Source: Rhizobium leguminosarum bv. trifolii WSM1325
GTDB taxonomy: Bacteria; Pseudomonadota; Alphaproteobacteria; Rhizobiales; Rhizobiaceae
Assembly (NCBI GenBank): GCA_000023185.1
Contig: CP001623.1
Location: 1-64,000 of the forward strand
DNA: 64,000 nt
Direction: 5' to 3'
In this document: positions 1-10,200 of the stretch, piece after piece
Numbering within the stretch: position 1 is the stretch's first letter
Layout of the letters: each line of letters starts with the position of its first letter
Translations under genes and position numbers: made by a program
Notes under the pieces: model-generated
The model's database searches: none
Told to the model about the DNA's origin: nothing
Seen by the model: the letters and a program-made list of their open reading frames with translations, nothing else

Positions 1-1239
1 TCAGTTTGGCCCGATTGCCGGGTGGTTCGGTACGAGCGGTAGCACGACGCGCACCACAGTGCCGCGATTGTTGTGGCCGGGGCCGGTCGTGAACCGCGCC
101 GAAATCAGCCGCGCACGGGTCTTCATATTGTCGATGCCGCCGCCGATCCGTCCCCGCGCCTTGGTGAGCCCGGTCCCGTCGTCGGAGATTTCGATCGACA
201 GCCGCTCCTCGTCGGCCTCAAGCCGCACCATAACGGCCAGGGGCGCGGCATGGCGCACCGCATTGTTGATCGCTTCCTGGGCAATCCGAAACAGGGCGAC
301 GCTGACGGTCGGTTCCAGTCGCTCCAGTGCGCCGTGCGTCTCGTCGACAAGGCCCCATTCGATCCCCGATCCGCTGTCGCGGGTCGATCGGTCCAGATGA
401 TGTTCGATCGCTTGGGCGAGGCCGAAGAGCTGGAGCACGGAGGGTTTTGCCTGCTCGATGATCTGCCGCAGATCCTGCATGCAATGCTGCAGGGAACGGG
501 AGATCGGCTCCAGCGTCTCGGGCGCCACCTCGCCGTGGCGCGACAGTCGATCGATCCGGCGGGCGAGCCGCGTCAGGTCGGCGAGCGTCTGGTCGTGCAG
601 GTCCATGCCGATGCGCTGGCGTTCCTGCTCCAGGGCTTCGGTCAATTTCAGTGCACCTTGCCGCAAGCCCTCCTCGCGGGCGCGGGCCTCTGCCTCGACA
701 ATGGCCGAGCGTTGCGCCTGCTCGGCCGCCTGCAGCGCGAAGAAATAGGGCGTCAGCAGGTCGGCGATGATGCGGGCGCGTTCGATATCCTCCATCGTAT
801 AGACGCCCGCCCGGTGCGACGAGCAGGAAAGCGCCGCGATGATCGTGCCCTGCACCTTCATCGGCACATGCAAGCGGCTTCTCAGCGACTGTTCGACGAT
901 CGGCCGCTTGAACGCGCCCTCGAAGTGGAAACGAGGGTCGGTCATGGCGTCGTCCGCCAGCAGGAAATCCACCTCGCCCCAGAGCAGCGCGCGGATGGGG
1001 CTGTTGACAACAGGCGCACCGGCAAGCCCGCCCCAGGCGGTCTCGATGCCCGTCTCATAGGCCGTGTGGTAGTTACCGCCCTCAAGCAGCACGCAGACAT
1101 CGAGGTGGTCGTGCGGGATGATATGGGCGACCTCGGCCGCGACGGAACGGATAGCCGAGCGGAAGTCGAGCTGGCCCGCGAGCAGCCGGGAAATGCCGAG
1201 ATAATGGTCGAACATGGCTGCGGGTACGAGATGCAGCAT
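1..1239 (-). CDS. GAF-domain sensor histidine kinase (NarL/HisKA_3 type)
   Basis: Sensor kinase of 412 residues. A GAF-like input region (about residues 20-170) is followed by a coiled linker, then a HisKA_3 dimerisation helix with the phospho-acceptor His at residue 215 in RQRIGMDLHDQ. A HATPase domain follows, with the N box NNAVRHA and G boxes DDGTGL and GGGIDNM. No membrane segment is visible, so it is probably cytoplasmic. The start is supported by GGGGAGG eight bases upstream. The partner response regulator is not in the window and would lie beyond base 1 if the operon continues. It is divergent from the sugar ABC operon and may control it; that link is inference from position. The input signal is unknown. 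Confidence 0.88.
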   Translation of the reverse strand: MLHLVPAAMFDHYLGISRLLAGQLDFRSAIRSVAAEVAHIIPHDHLDVCVLLEGGNYHTAYETGIETAWGGLAGAPVVNSPIRALLWGEVDFLLADDAMTDPRFHFEGAFKRPIVEQSLRSRLHVPMKVQGTIIAALSCSSHRAGVYTMEDIERARIIADLLTPYFFALQAAEQAQRSAIVEAEARAREEGLRQGALKLTEALEQERQRIGMDLHDQTLADLTRLARRIDRLSRHGEVAPETLEPISRSLQHCMQDLRQIIEQAKPSVLQLFGLAQAIEHHLDRSTRDSGSGIEWGLVDETHGALERLEPTVSVALFRIAQEAINNAVRHAAPLAVMVRLEADEERLSIEISDDGTGLTKARGRIGGGIDNMKTRARLISARFTTGPGHNNRGTVVRVVLPLVPNHPAIGPN

Positions 1240-1322
1240 CGTCAGTTCCTCCCCGAGGCGGCAGCAGGCTCCTCAACCCGCCGCGACCATTCGCAGTAAG
1301 CGCCCGCGGAAGCGCCGCCGTC

Positions 1323-1358
1323 TTGCGTAAACCCGCAGCTTGTTGCGCAAATCCCGCA
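1323..1358. promoter_or_regulatory. Direct-repeat candidate regulator site before the sugar ABC operon
   Basis: Two near-identical direct repeats, TTGCGTAAACCCGCA at 1323-1337 and TTGCGCAAATCCCGCA at 1343-1358, begin 20 bases apart, about two helical turns. They lie in the 280-base gap between the divergent kinase gene and the binding-protein gene. Tandem sites on one helix face are typical of response-regulator binding. The role is inferred. Confidence 0.35.
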
Positions 1359-1519
1359 AACGGATTGCCGCCTTGCCCCTGTACAGGCCGGTCGATCTCC
1401 CGCATCCTGCCCTTACTGAGAGGAGGAAGCTCAGTGCAAGAACAATTTTCACTCGGACCCAATTGGGCCGGCAGGAGTGAAGCGATCCGCCGACCAGCGC
1501 GATCATCAGGGAGGAAGAC

Positions 1520-2536
1520 ATGACAATCCGTAAGATGCTTCTGGCATCGGCCGCTATTGCTTGCGCCGCGATGCCCGTTTCCGCCTTTGCCGAGACATCG
1601 GCCAAGAAAATCGCCCTTTCCAACAACTATGCCGGCAATTCGTGGCGCCAGGCCATGCTGACGAGTTGGGGCAAGGTGACGGGCGAAGCCGTGAAGGCCG
1701 GCACCGTTGCCGCAGCCGACCCTTTCACCACCGCCGAGAACCAGGCGACGGAACAGGCCGCGCAGATCCAGAACATGATCCTGCAGGGTTATGACGCCAT
1801 CGTGCTGAACGCCGCCTCGCCGACGGCGCTGAACGGTGCGGTCAAGGAAGCCTGCGACGCCGGGATCACCGTCGTGTCCTTCGATGGTATCGTCACCGAA
1901 CCCTGCGCCTGGCGTATCGCCGTCAACTTCAAGGAAATGGGCCGCAGTGAGGTCGAGTACTTATCGAAGAAACTTCCGGACGGCGGCAACCTGCTCGAGA
2001 TCCGCGGCCTTGCCGGTGTCTTCGTCGACGACGAAATCTCGGCGGGCATCCACGACGGTGTCAAGCAGTTCCCGCAGTTCAAGATTGTTGGCTCCGTTCA
2101 CGGCGACTGGGCGCAGGACGTGGCGCAGAAGGCTGTTGCCGGCATCCTGCCGAGCCTGCCCGACATCGCCGGCGTCGTAACGCAGGGCGGTGACGGCTAT
2201 GGCGCCGCACAGGCGATTGCCGCAACCGACCGGAAGATGCCGATCATTATCATGGGCAACCGCGAGGACGAACTGAAGTGGTGGAAGGAGCAGAAGGACG
2301 CGAAGAGCTACGAGACCATGTCCGTATCCATCGCGCCAGGCGTCTCCACACTCGCTTTCTGGGTGGCCCAGCAGATCCTCGACGGTAAGGAAGTCAAGAA
2401 GGACCTCGTCGTGCCCTTCCTGCGCATCGACCAGGACAATCTCGAAACCAACCTCGCCAATACCCAGGCCGGCGGCGTCGCCAACGTGGAATACACGCAG
2501 GCAGACGCAATCAAGGTCATCGAGTCCGCAAAGTAA
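1520..2536 (+). CDS. Sugar ABC transporter substrate-binding protein (Peripla_BP_4 type)
   Basis: Periplasmic sugar-binding protein of 338 residues, RbsB/XylF-like in size and order. An N-terminal Sec signal peptide ends near residue 24 (cleavage after AFA). The mature part shows the two-lobed sugar-binder pattern, for example QAAQIQNMILQGYDAIVLNA and later QGGDGYGAAQAI. GGGAGGAAGAC immediately precedes the start. It is the first gene of an operon with a fused ATPase, two permeases and an SMP-30 lactonase. The ligand cannot be read from sequence; the SMP-30 neighbour suggests a sugar or sugar acid that is oxidised to a lactone. A strong hairpin plus a T run follows at 2550-2587, so this gene should be expressed above the rest. 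Confidence 0.9.
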   Translation: MTIRKMLLASAAIACAAMPVSAFAETSAKKIALSNNYAGNSWRQAMLTSWGKVTGEAVKAGTVAAADPFTTAENQATEQAAQIQNMILQGYDAIVLNAASPTALNGAVKEACDAGITVVSFDGIVTEPCAWRIAVNFKEMGRSEVEYLSKKLPDGGNLLEIRGLAGVFVDDEISAGIHDGVKQFPQFKIVGSVHGDWAQDVAQKAVAGILPSLPDIAGVVTQGGDGYGAAQAIAATDRKMPIIIMGNREDELKWWKEQKDAKSYETMSVSIAPGVSTLAFWVAQQILDGKEVKKDLVVPFLRIDQDNLETNLANTQAGGVANVEYTQADAIKVIESAK

Positions 2537-2549
2537 TTCTCCCGGCGAC

Positions 2550-2587
2550 TGCCGCGCATCCGCAGAAGGTCGCGCGGCATTTTTTTT
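2550..2587 (+). terminator. Intrinsic terminator/attenuator after the binding-protein gene
   Basis: Arms TGCCGCGC (2550-2557) and GCGCGGCA (2572-2579) pair perfectly around a 14-base loop and are followed by eight T (2580-2587). It sits between the binding-protein gene and the ATPase gene, so it probably acts as a partial terminator that limits downstream expression. Confidence 0.8.
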
Positions 2588-2596
2588 CAAGCAGGC

Positions 2597-4057
2597 ATGG
2601 CGGGCAGCATGGATGACGTTTTGAAGGCGGTGATCGCCGTCGATGGCGCCAAGGTGAGTTTCGGCGCAGTCAGGGCACTCGATGGCGTGACCCTTCGCGT
2701 CATGCCGGGCGAATGCGTCGGGCTTGTCGGACACAATGGCGCCGGCAAGTCCACCATCGTCAGCGTCATCAACGGCGGTCTCACACCGCACGAAGGAGGT
2801 GTGGCAAGCGACGGCGAACGGCTGGAGCGTTATGGCATCAACGCTGCGCGTGCCCGCGGTGTGCGCTGCGTCTTCCAGGAGCTTTCGCTCTGCCCCAACC
2901 TTTCGATCGTCGAGAACACGCGCATCATGCATCGCCATCTCGGAGGCTTCGGCTGGCGAAGGCGCGCCGCACAAATCATCGAAACGAGCCTCGACGCCGT
3001 CTTTCCCGGCCATGGCATCGACAGCAGCCGGGCCGTGGGGGATCTTTCGATCGCCGAGCGGCAGATGGTCGAGATATCAATGGCCTTTTCCGACGCCGGC
3101 ATTGCGCCGCGTCTGGTGATCCTCGACGAACCGACCTCGTCGCTCGATGCAAGCCTTGCCCGGCAGATGCTCGACCATGTCCGCCGCTTCATCGCCACGG
3201 GCGGGTCCGTCATCTTCATCTCTCATATCCTGCACGAGATCCTCGGGACCTCCGACCGCATCGTCGTCATGAAGGACGGCCGCGTCGTCGCCGAGCGCCC
3301 GGCGCAGGGCTTCGACCATCACGGCCTCGTCGAAGCAATGGGCACTGTTGCGAAGGAGGAAACCAAGCGCTCGGCCCGCGAACAATCCATCGCTCCGCTC
3401 ATTCTGTCCCATCAGGCGAAGGGTCTTCCCTTTGCGGCCCGCAAGGGCGAGATCATCGGACTGGCGGGTCTGGCCGGCCATGGGCAGACCGAGCTCCTGC
3501 TTGCCCTGCATGCCGCCCAGTCGAGCAACTGGCTGCCCCAGCGCGATCCGCTCGTCACCTTCGTTGCCGGCGACCGCCGCCTAAACGGCGTCTTCGAACT
3601 CTGGAGCATCCTGCGCAACTTCTCCATCGCCTCGCTCGGTGACCTCTCCCGGCGCGGCCTCATCCTCGCGGGCGAAGAAGAGGCGAAGGGCGCCGACTGG
3701 AAGCGGCGGATCGAGATCCGCACGCCCGATATGGACAACCGCATCCTGTCGCTTTCGGGCGGCAACCAGCAGAAGGTGCTCTTTGCCCGCGCGCTTGCGA
3801 CGCGCGCACCTGTCGTCCTGATGGACGATCCGATGCGCGGTGTCGACGTCGGCACCAAGCAGGAGGTCTACGCGATCATCCGCGAGGAAGCGGCGCGCGG
3901 CCGCACCTTCATCTGGTACTCGACCGAGATGGACGAGGTTCGCCTCTGCGACCGCGTCTACGTCTTCCGCGAAGGCCGCATCACGGCCGAACTCGCCGGC
4001 GACGCGGTCAACGAGAAGAACATCATCGCCGCCTCCTTCGAAGGGGTCGCCGCATGA
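2597..4057 (+). CDS. Sugar ABC transporter ATP-binding protein, two fused ABC domains
   Basis: RbsA/MglA-like ATPase of 486 residues with two nucleotide-binding domains. The first has Walker A GHNGAGKST (residues 45-53), a signature region around LSIAERQMVEIS and Walker B VILDEPTSSLD. The second (from about residue 275) has a degenerate P-loop GLAGHGQTELL but a good signature LSGGNQQKV and VLMDDPMRGVD. A degenerate second P-loop is common in this family. It energises the two permeases that follow. The start at 2597 lies just after the terminator T run; an ATG at 2609 is an alternative. It overlaps the next gene by four bases (ATGA). Confidence 0.92.
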   Translation: MAGSMDDVLKAVIAVDGAKVSFGAVRALDGVTLRVMPGECVGLVGHNGAGKSTIVSVINGGLTPHEGGVASDGERLERYGINAARARGVRCVFQELSLCPNLSIVENTRIMHRHLGGFGWRRRAAQIIETSLDAVFPGHGIDSSRAVGDLSIAERQMVEISMAFSDAGIAPRLVILDEPTSSLDASLARQMLDHVRRFIATGGSVIFISHILHEILGTSDRIVVMKDGRVVAERPAQGFDHHGLVEAMGTVAKEETKRSAREQSIAPLILSHQAKGLPFAARKGEIIGLAGLAGHGQTELLLALHAAQSSNWLPQRDPLVTFVAGDRRLNGVFELWSILRNFSIASLGDLSRRGLILAGEEEAKGADWKRRIEIRTPDMDNRILSLSGGNQQKVLFARALATRAPVVLMDDPMRGVDVGTKQEVYAIIREEAARGRTFIWYSTEMDEVRLCDRVYVFREGRITAELAGDAVNEKNIIAASFEGVAA

Positions 4058-5001
4058 CGTTCCGGCTGTCGTCCGACGCCCTGCGTCTAGCCATTCCCGC
4101 CCTATCGCTGACGCTGCTGCTCGCCGCCGTCTTCTGGCTGCAGCCGCGCGCCATGAGCTATGTCGGGCTCAACCTGCTGTTCAACCTGGCTGTGCCGATC
4201 GCGCTTGCGACGATCGCCCAGATGATCGTGATGGCGGTCAACGATCTCGATCTCTCGATGGGCGCCTTCGTCAGCTTCGTCGCCTGCGTCACCGCGACCT
4301 TTCTGCGGGATGCCCCGGTGATCGGCGTGCTGATCCTGGCCGGCGCGATCGCAACCTATGCGGGCCTCGGCGTCGTCATCTATCTACGCAACCTGCCGTC
4401 CATTGTCGTGACCCTTGGCATGAGCTTCGTCTGGGGTGGCCTTGCCGTCCTGCTGCTGCCGGCACCGGGCGGGCAGGCGCCGGACTGGGTGCGCTGGCTG
4501 ATGACCGTCAAGCCGCCGCTGGCGCCGATGGCGATCGTCGCCAGCATCGTCATCGCCTTGGTCGCCCACCTTCTCGTCATGCGGTCGTCGCTCGGCGTGC
4601 TGATGCGCGGCATTGGCGGTAACCAGCGTTCGGTCGAGCGCGCCGGCTGGTCGATTGTCGGGGCGCGCGCTGCCGCCTATGGTCTTGCCGGCCTCTTTGC
4701 GGTGCTCGCCGGCATCGCCCTCGTCGGCCTGACCACCTCGGCTGATGCCAATATCGCGTTGCGCTACACGCTGCTTTCGATCGCCGGCGTGATCCTCGGC
4801 GGCGGCGAGTTCATCGGCGGCCGCGTTTCCCCGATCGGCGCCGTCATCGGCGCGCTGACACTGACTCTTGCCGGCTCGTTCCTGTCCTTCCTGCGCATTT
4901 CGCCGGACTGGCAGATCGGGGCTCAGGGCGCGATCCTGATCATCGTGCTGGCACTTCGGCTGATGCTGAACCGCCTGGAGAAGCGGGAGAAACGCCGATG
5001 A
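4054..5001 (+). CDS. Sugar ABC transporter permease (RbsC-like), first of two
   Basis: Inner-membrane permease of 315 residues with eight or more hydrophobic segments. It shows family patterns of the carbohydrate CUT2/branched-chain permease fold, such as NDLDLSMGAFVSF and ASVVLGGGEF-like ITSIAGVILGGGEFIGG near the C terminus. It pairs with the next permease, unlike classical RbsC systems that use one permease gene. Its start overlaps the ATPase stop (ATGA) and its stop overlaps the next start, so translation is coupled. Confidence 0.88.
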   Translation: MTFRLSSDALRLAIPALSLTLLLAAVFWLQPRAMSYVGLNLLFNLAVPIALATIAQMIVMAVNDLDLSMGAFVSFVACVTATFLRDAPVIGVLILAGAIATYAGLGVVIYLRNLPSIVVTLGMSFVWGGLAVLLLPAPGGQAPDWVRWLMTVKPPLAPMAIVASIVIALVAHLLVMRSSLGVLMRGIGGNQRSVERAGWSIVGARAAAYGLAGLFAVLAGIALVGLTTSADANIALRYTLLSIAGVILGGGEFIGGRVSPIGAVIGALTLTLAGSFLSFLRISPDWQIGAQGAILIIVLALRLMLNRLEKREKRR

Positions 5002-5948
5002 CCCCGCTCCTGCGCCTGTTCCGCAAACCCTGGATCTGGTCGTGGCTTGCCGCCTTTGTCGTCTGGTTCCTGACGATCATGGTGACGTTCGGCGCCAGCA
5101 CGCTTGGCCTGTCGCAGGCAGCACTCACCTTCGCGGCTTTCTCGGTCATCGTCGGCATCGGCCAGATGTTCGTCATCACGCTCGGCCCCGGCAACATCGA
5201 TCTCTCGGTTCCCGCCACCATGACGCTTGCCGGCACGGTTGCGCTGAAGCTGATGAATGTCGAAAACGGCATGATCCTGCCCGGGCTTCTCGTCGCCATC
5301 GTCATCGGCCTTGTCGTCGGCCTCGGCAATTATGCGCTCATCAAGGCGCTGCGCATTCCGCCGATCATCGCCACGCTTTCCATGAGCTTCATCGTCCAGT
5401 CCGCAGCGATCTGGACGAACCGCGGATTGCGCATCAAGCCGCCGAGCCTGCTGGCGGAGTTCACCACGTCGAACACGCTCGGCGTGCCGAATGTGGCGAT
5501 CGTCGCATTCCTGATCTCGCTGCTGGCCTGGTTCCTGCTCGAGAAGACGATCTACGGACGCTGGATCTCGGCGATCGGGCAGAGCATGCCGGCAGCGCGC
5601 ATGGCCGGCATACCGGTCGATGGCACGCGTTTCGTCACCTACCTTTTCTGTGCGGTTCTCGCATCGGTCGCAGGCTATCTGCTCGCCTGTTTCTCCGGCG
5701 GCGCGGCGCTCAACATGGGCACGGAATATCTGCTGATGTCGATCGCCGTCGTCGTGATCGGCGGCACGGCGGTTGCCGGCGGCGATTCCAACGTACCGGG
5801 CATCTGGGGCGCATCGCTCTTCATGTTCCTGGTCGTCTCCATGCTCAATACTTATGGGTTCGGCGCCGGCATCCGCCTGATCATGACCGGCCTTATCATC
5901 ATCAGCGTCATCATGCTCGCCGGCGGTCGCCGGGCCGGCATGCGATAA
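4998..5948 (+). CDS. Sugar ABC transporter permease (RbsC-like), second of two
   Basis: Second inner-membrane permease, 316 residues, with the same fold as its upstream partner. GPGNIDLSVPATMTLAG and SIAVVVIGGTAVAGGDSN are typical of CUT2 permeases. The two permeases probably form a heterodimer. The start overlaps the preceding stop by four bases. It ends 14 bases before the SMP-30 lactonase gene. Confidence 0.88.
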   Translation: MTPLLRLFRKPWIWSWLAAFVVWFLTIMVTFGASTLGLSQAALTFAAFSVIVGIGQMFVITLGPGNIDLSVPATMTLAGTVALKLMNVENGMILPGLLVAIVIGLVVGLGNYALIKALRIPPIIATLSMSFIVQSAAIWTNRGLRIKPPSLLAEFTTSNTLGVPNVAIVAFLISLLAWFLLEKTIYGRWISAIGQSMPAARMAGIPVDGTRFVTYLFCAVLASVAGYLLACFSGGAALNMGTEYLLMSIAVVVIGGTAVAGGDSNVPGIWGASLFMFLVVSMLNTYGFGAGIRLIMTGLIIISVIMLAGGRRAGMR

Positions 5949-5962
5949 ACGGGAAAACCGCC

Positions 5963-6877
5963 ATGGCCGAGGCCAGCATTTACGAAATCCACGACCCGCG
6001 CTTCCGGCAGATGATCGTGACCAGTGCCGGTCTGGACGAACTCTATTCCGGCTGCCGCTGGGCGGAGGGTCCCGTCTGGTTCAACGATGCGAACCAGCTG
6101 CTGTGGAGCGACATTCCCAACCAGCGCATGCTGCGTTGGACGCCCGAGAGCGGCGTCTCCGTCTATCGCCAACCCTCCAACTTCACCAACGGCCATACGC
6201 GCGACAGGCTGGGACGGTTGATCTCCTGCGAACATGGCGCGCGCCGCGTCACCCGCACCGAGATCGACGGCTCGATCACCGTCCTCGCCGACCGTTTCGA
6301 GGGCGCCAGGCTTAATTCGCCGAACGATGTGGCGGTGAAATCAGACGGCTCGATCTGGTTCACCGACCCAACCTACGGTATCATGTCGGACTATGAAGGT
6401 TATCGCGCCGAGCCGGAGCAGCCGACCCGCAACGTCTACCGGCTCGATCCGACGACCGGCGCGCTTGCGGCCGTCGTCACGGATTTCATCCAGCCGAACG
6501 GCCTCGCCTTCTCGCCCGACGAGACAATCCTCTATGTGGCGGATTCGGCCGCAAGCCACGACGAAAGCCTGCCGCGTCACATCCGCGCTTTCGACGTGGT
6601 CGACGGCAACAGGCTCACGAACAGCCGCGTCTTCTGCCTGATCGACAACGGCATCCCAGACGGCATCCGCACCGACGTCAACGGGAACCTCTGGTCGAGT
6701 GCCGCCGATGGCGTGCATTGCTTCGACCCGGCGGGTAAGCTGATCGGCAAGATCCGCGTACCGCAGACCGTCGCCAACCTGACCTTTGGCGGGCCGCAAC
6801 GCAACCGGCTGTTTATCGCGGCGACGCGGTCGGTTTATTCGGTTTATGTTGCGGTGAGTGGGGCTCAGGTGCCGTGA
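5963..6877 (+). CDS. SMP-30/gluconolactonase family protein
   Basis: Six-bladed beta-propeller lactonase of 304 residues. Family hallmarks are present in order: CRWAEGPVW with the metal-binding Glu near the N terminus, RLNSPNDVAVKSDGSIWFTDP with metal-binding Asn and Asp in the middle, IQPNGLAFSPDE, and DGIRTDVNGNLW near the C terminus. These enzymes open sugar lactones with a divalent metal. No signal peptide is visible, so it is cytoplasmic and likely acts after uptake and oxidation of the imported sugar. The start ATG at 5963 follows the permease stop by 14 bases; a longer reading frame upstream lies inside the permease and is not real. Confidence 0.88.
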   Translation: MAEASIYEIHDPRFRQMIVTSAGLDELYSGCRWAEGPVWFNDANQLLWSDIPNQRMLRWTPESGVSVYRQPSNFTNGHTRDRLGRLISCEHGARRVTRTEIDGSITVLADRFEGARLNSPNDVAVKSDGSIWFTDPTYGIMSDYEGYRAEPEQPTRNVYRLDPTTGALAAVVTDFIQPNGLAFSPDETILYVADSAASHDESLPRHIRAFDVVDGNRLTNSRVFCLIDNGIPDGIRTDVNGNLWSSAADGVHCFDPAGKLIGKIRVPQTVANLTFGGPQRNRLFIAATRSVYSVYVAVSGAQVP

Positions 6878-7275
6878 GGTGGTGGTGGTTGGGTTGTATG
6901 GATTTGAACAGCGGACGCTGTCACTTTCGTTGAACCGGCAACGTTGCAGTCAACTACGTTGAATGATTGAATGAAATCAAAGCCTTATTGCAGTCTCGAC
7001 GTCAGCCCGCTCGACAAATCACTGTAGGTTGAGGTCCAGACATAGCTGATGGAGTTTCATGCCGCCGGGTAAAATAGCATTTAAGGTTGTTGGTTTTCTA
7101 CATCTACGCCGATGATCAAGCGAGACCAATGCCCGAGTTATACTCTGTGGACGATTGTCAACTGTTGTGTGAAACGGTAACGCCAAAGTTGCGTGCGTCG
7201 TGATTACGAACTAACTTGCTGCTTGTTGATCGCGCGGAGACTATCTCAAGCCGCGGGATATAAGCATTGGTATTC
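6878..7275. other. AT-richer intergenic region before the large NTPase gene
   Basis: About 400 bases with no convincing gene. Base composition is visibly more AT-rich than the flanking sugar operon, which fits the left edge of transferred DNA. I found no tRNA, no terminal repeat and no integrase here, so the boundary of the putative insertion is undefined. Confidence 0.5.
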
Positions 7276-10200
7276 ATGACCGACCATTCGCTGAAGGACA
7301 CCCAGGCAGCCAATCCATCCGCCAGCGGTCCGGCGGGTGCGCTGTTCGAAGGCCAGGTTGGTGCCCACTATCTCCTCACGCTCCTAGCTGAATCAGATCC
7401 GCGCGGCCTACCAGGTGTGACGGCGGAAAGGGTCGAACTGCAAAGGGCGGGCGAAGGACATCCGCTCGATGATGTCATAGTCCGTGGCACAACGCGCACT
7501 GGCTTGCCTGCTGTTCTTGAGGTGCAAGTCAAACGAACAATCAGGTTTGCGCCGGCCGACTCAGTGTTCAGGGACGTGGTTGAACAGCTCGCGCGGGCCT
7601 TCCTGACTCTCGATGTCAGCAATCTGCACCATCAATTCGCTGTGGCAACTGAGCGGACCTCGTTCAAAATTACCGGTCCTTACCAGGACGTTCTTCGGTG
7701 GGCACGCGAACTCAGTTCGGCAGATACCTTTATCGAGCGCATCAATCGAAAGAACGTCGGCAATGACGACATGCGTGCCTTCATCGCCACGGTTCGCGGC
7801 CACCTTGGCGCTTGCGGCTGTACAAATGACGACATGACGGTATGGCAGATCCTGAGACGGTTCCAAATCCTGACCTTTGATTACGATGCACCAGGCTCCC
7901 AATCGCTGGAGCTGGCCACGGAGCGTTGTCGGGACGTGCTAGAGCCGGATGAAGCGCCGAGGGCAAGCGCTTTCTGGAAAGTGTTGACCGAATCTGTAAT
8001 CCGGTCCGCCGCCTCAGGTGGAGAGTTTGATCGTGTTAAGCTGGTGACCGAGCTCGCATGTGTCGACGGCTTCCGTTTGCGCGGAACTCGGCGTAATCGC
8101 GCACCACGCCAGACGCTGCAAAATTCGTCTGCACTCGCCGCGGAGGCTCTCCGGCGCGATATCGGTGGCGCAACGTTGGCTCGGACTGCCCAACTGGACA
8201 TTGTAAGGGGATCACGGGATCACGGGCGCTACCTCGAGATCCGCGGAGGCCCAGGCGTCGGCAAGTCCGGCATCCTCGGCATGCTCGTAAAAGAGATGCT
8301 GACCGAGGCAAGCGCGATGGTTCTTACTCCCGAACGAACGCCTTCGGGAGGGTGGCTCGTGTTCAAGGCGGCGCTCGGTTTGGAGGGAAGCCCGCAGGAG
8401 TTTCTTTCAGATCTCGCAAGCGACGGCGGAGCCGTGCTGTTTATCGACAGCCTGGATTTCTTTCAAGATTCGGGAAAAAAGGCGACGGTAATCGACCTAG
8501 TTCGGTCCGCGGTCGACGTGCCGAGCTTCCAGGTCATCGTCACCGCCCGTACCGACTTCGACAAAGAGGAGCCGAACTGGTTACCGGCAGAGACCCTAGA
8601 ACGGCTTGGCCGCGCTCCTCCGATCACGATCGGGGAATTGGGTCCGGAGGAGCTGGAGGAACTGAGAAAGGCCGCACCATCGCTGCGGGCGCTTCTTTCG
8701 GATGATCACCCGGCGCGATCAATTTCTCAAAACCTATTCCGACTTTCTCGATTGCTTGAGGTGCAAGGATCGACACAAGAGCTTCGTTCCGAGGTGGATC
8801 TAATCGAGCGGTGGTGGAAGACCGGTGACGGGGTCAGCGAAGGGCGACGTGATCGCGCCCGTCTCCTCGCCGATCTGTCCGAACAAACGCTCATCGGCGC
8901 GGACCACGTCGTGACGCGGAGTTTGCCTGCGACGGTTGAGTCCCTCATAGCCAGCGAAACACTGGTTGAAATCGGGCTTGATCGCGTGTCGTTTCGACAT
9001 GACGTCTTGCGCGAGTGGGGTGTTGCTGCGATCCTTAGCGACGACTTGTCCAGGCTGGACAATCTCCCACTTTCTCAAGCCGCAGCTGCCTCGCTGGTCA
9101 GGGGCGTAGAACTTGGTGCGCGCTTCGCGCTTGAGCGGGCAACCGACGGTCAGCCGTGGGTCGAGTACCTTGACCGCGTAAGCGTCGCGGGCTCGCATCC
9201 GTCCTGGCGTCGCTGGTCGCTATTGGCAATCCTTCGGTCTGAGATCGCTCCTATCCTGCTCGATCGAGCTGCTACTTCGCTTTTCGAAAACGAAGGATCT
9301 CTCCTGGGCGAACTGATCCGCACCGCGAAGGCTGTCGAATCTCGCCCTTTTAGAGAGATGCTCGCTCAGGCAGGCATTACGCTTCCTGTATCGGTCCCGG
9401 AAGGTTTCTACGCTGCTGCCAACCCTTCCTGGGCGACGCTGGTCTACTGGCTGCTCAATAGAAAGGAAGAACTCCCGCTCGAGTTGGTTCCTGACATTGT
9501 CGAGCTTCTCCAAAACCTGGGCGCTTCGATGCTCTTTTTGGATCCATTGACGCCGAAAATGGCGAACGTTTTGGCGGATTGGCTCGATGAAATCGATGAG
9601 GCACGCGATTTCGAGGTCTACACCAAGGGAGGCCCCAGATCGCGCTTTTCCGGTGTCTTTTCGTACCATGACCTCGAAAAACTGGGCGATGACATGCGAC
9701 GCGCTTTCGCGCTTATGGCGGCGCGCGTTCCTGAACGCGCGCAGTCCCATTTGAGAAGTGTGTTGGCCAGGACTCATAACGACTCGACGATCCAGAACAT
9801 TCTTAGGTTCAGGGGGATGTTTGCCAAAGTCGCCCCATCGGAACTCGCCGAGCTGACGCGCACAGGTCTCGTTCCGTCGCCGTCGGAGGACGATGACTAC
9901 GAGATGTCGTCGCGGGAGCGCATTTTTACTCATCTCGATTTGGATTTCCTTCCAAGCTCGCCCGGCCAGGGACCCTTTTGGGACTTGCTCAGCGAAGCAC
10001 CCCGGACGGGTTTGGATCTCATTCGCGACTTGGTGAATCATGCGCTCGCCAAGCTGAAGAAAGGACGAACTCCTGGGGACGGGGTGACTCTCGTCCTACC
10101 ATCCGGTCCACGGTTTTTTCCTTGGGAGAAGACCTACACGTGGTCACGCGGCACAAGCGGCTTTCACGCACTGGAGTCCGGTCTGATGGCCTTGGAAGCG

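Noticed and set aside
73..1299. Long open frame on the plus strand opposite the kinase gene
   Set aside because: The minus-strand frame has all kinase motifs and a good ribosome site; the opposite frame shows no domain and is a by-product of high GC third positions.
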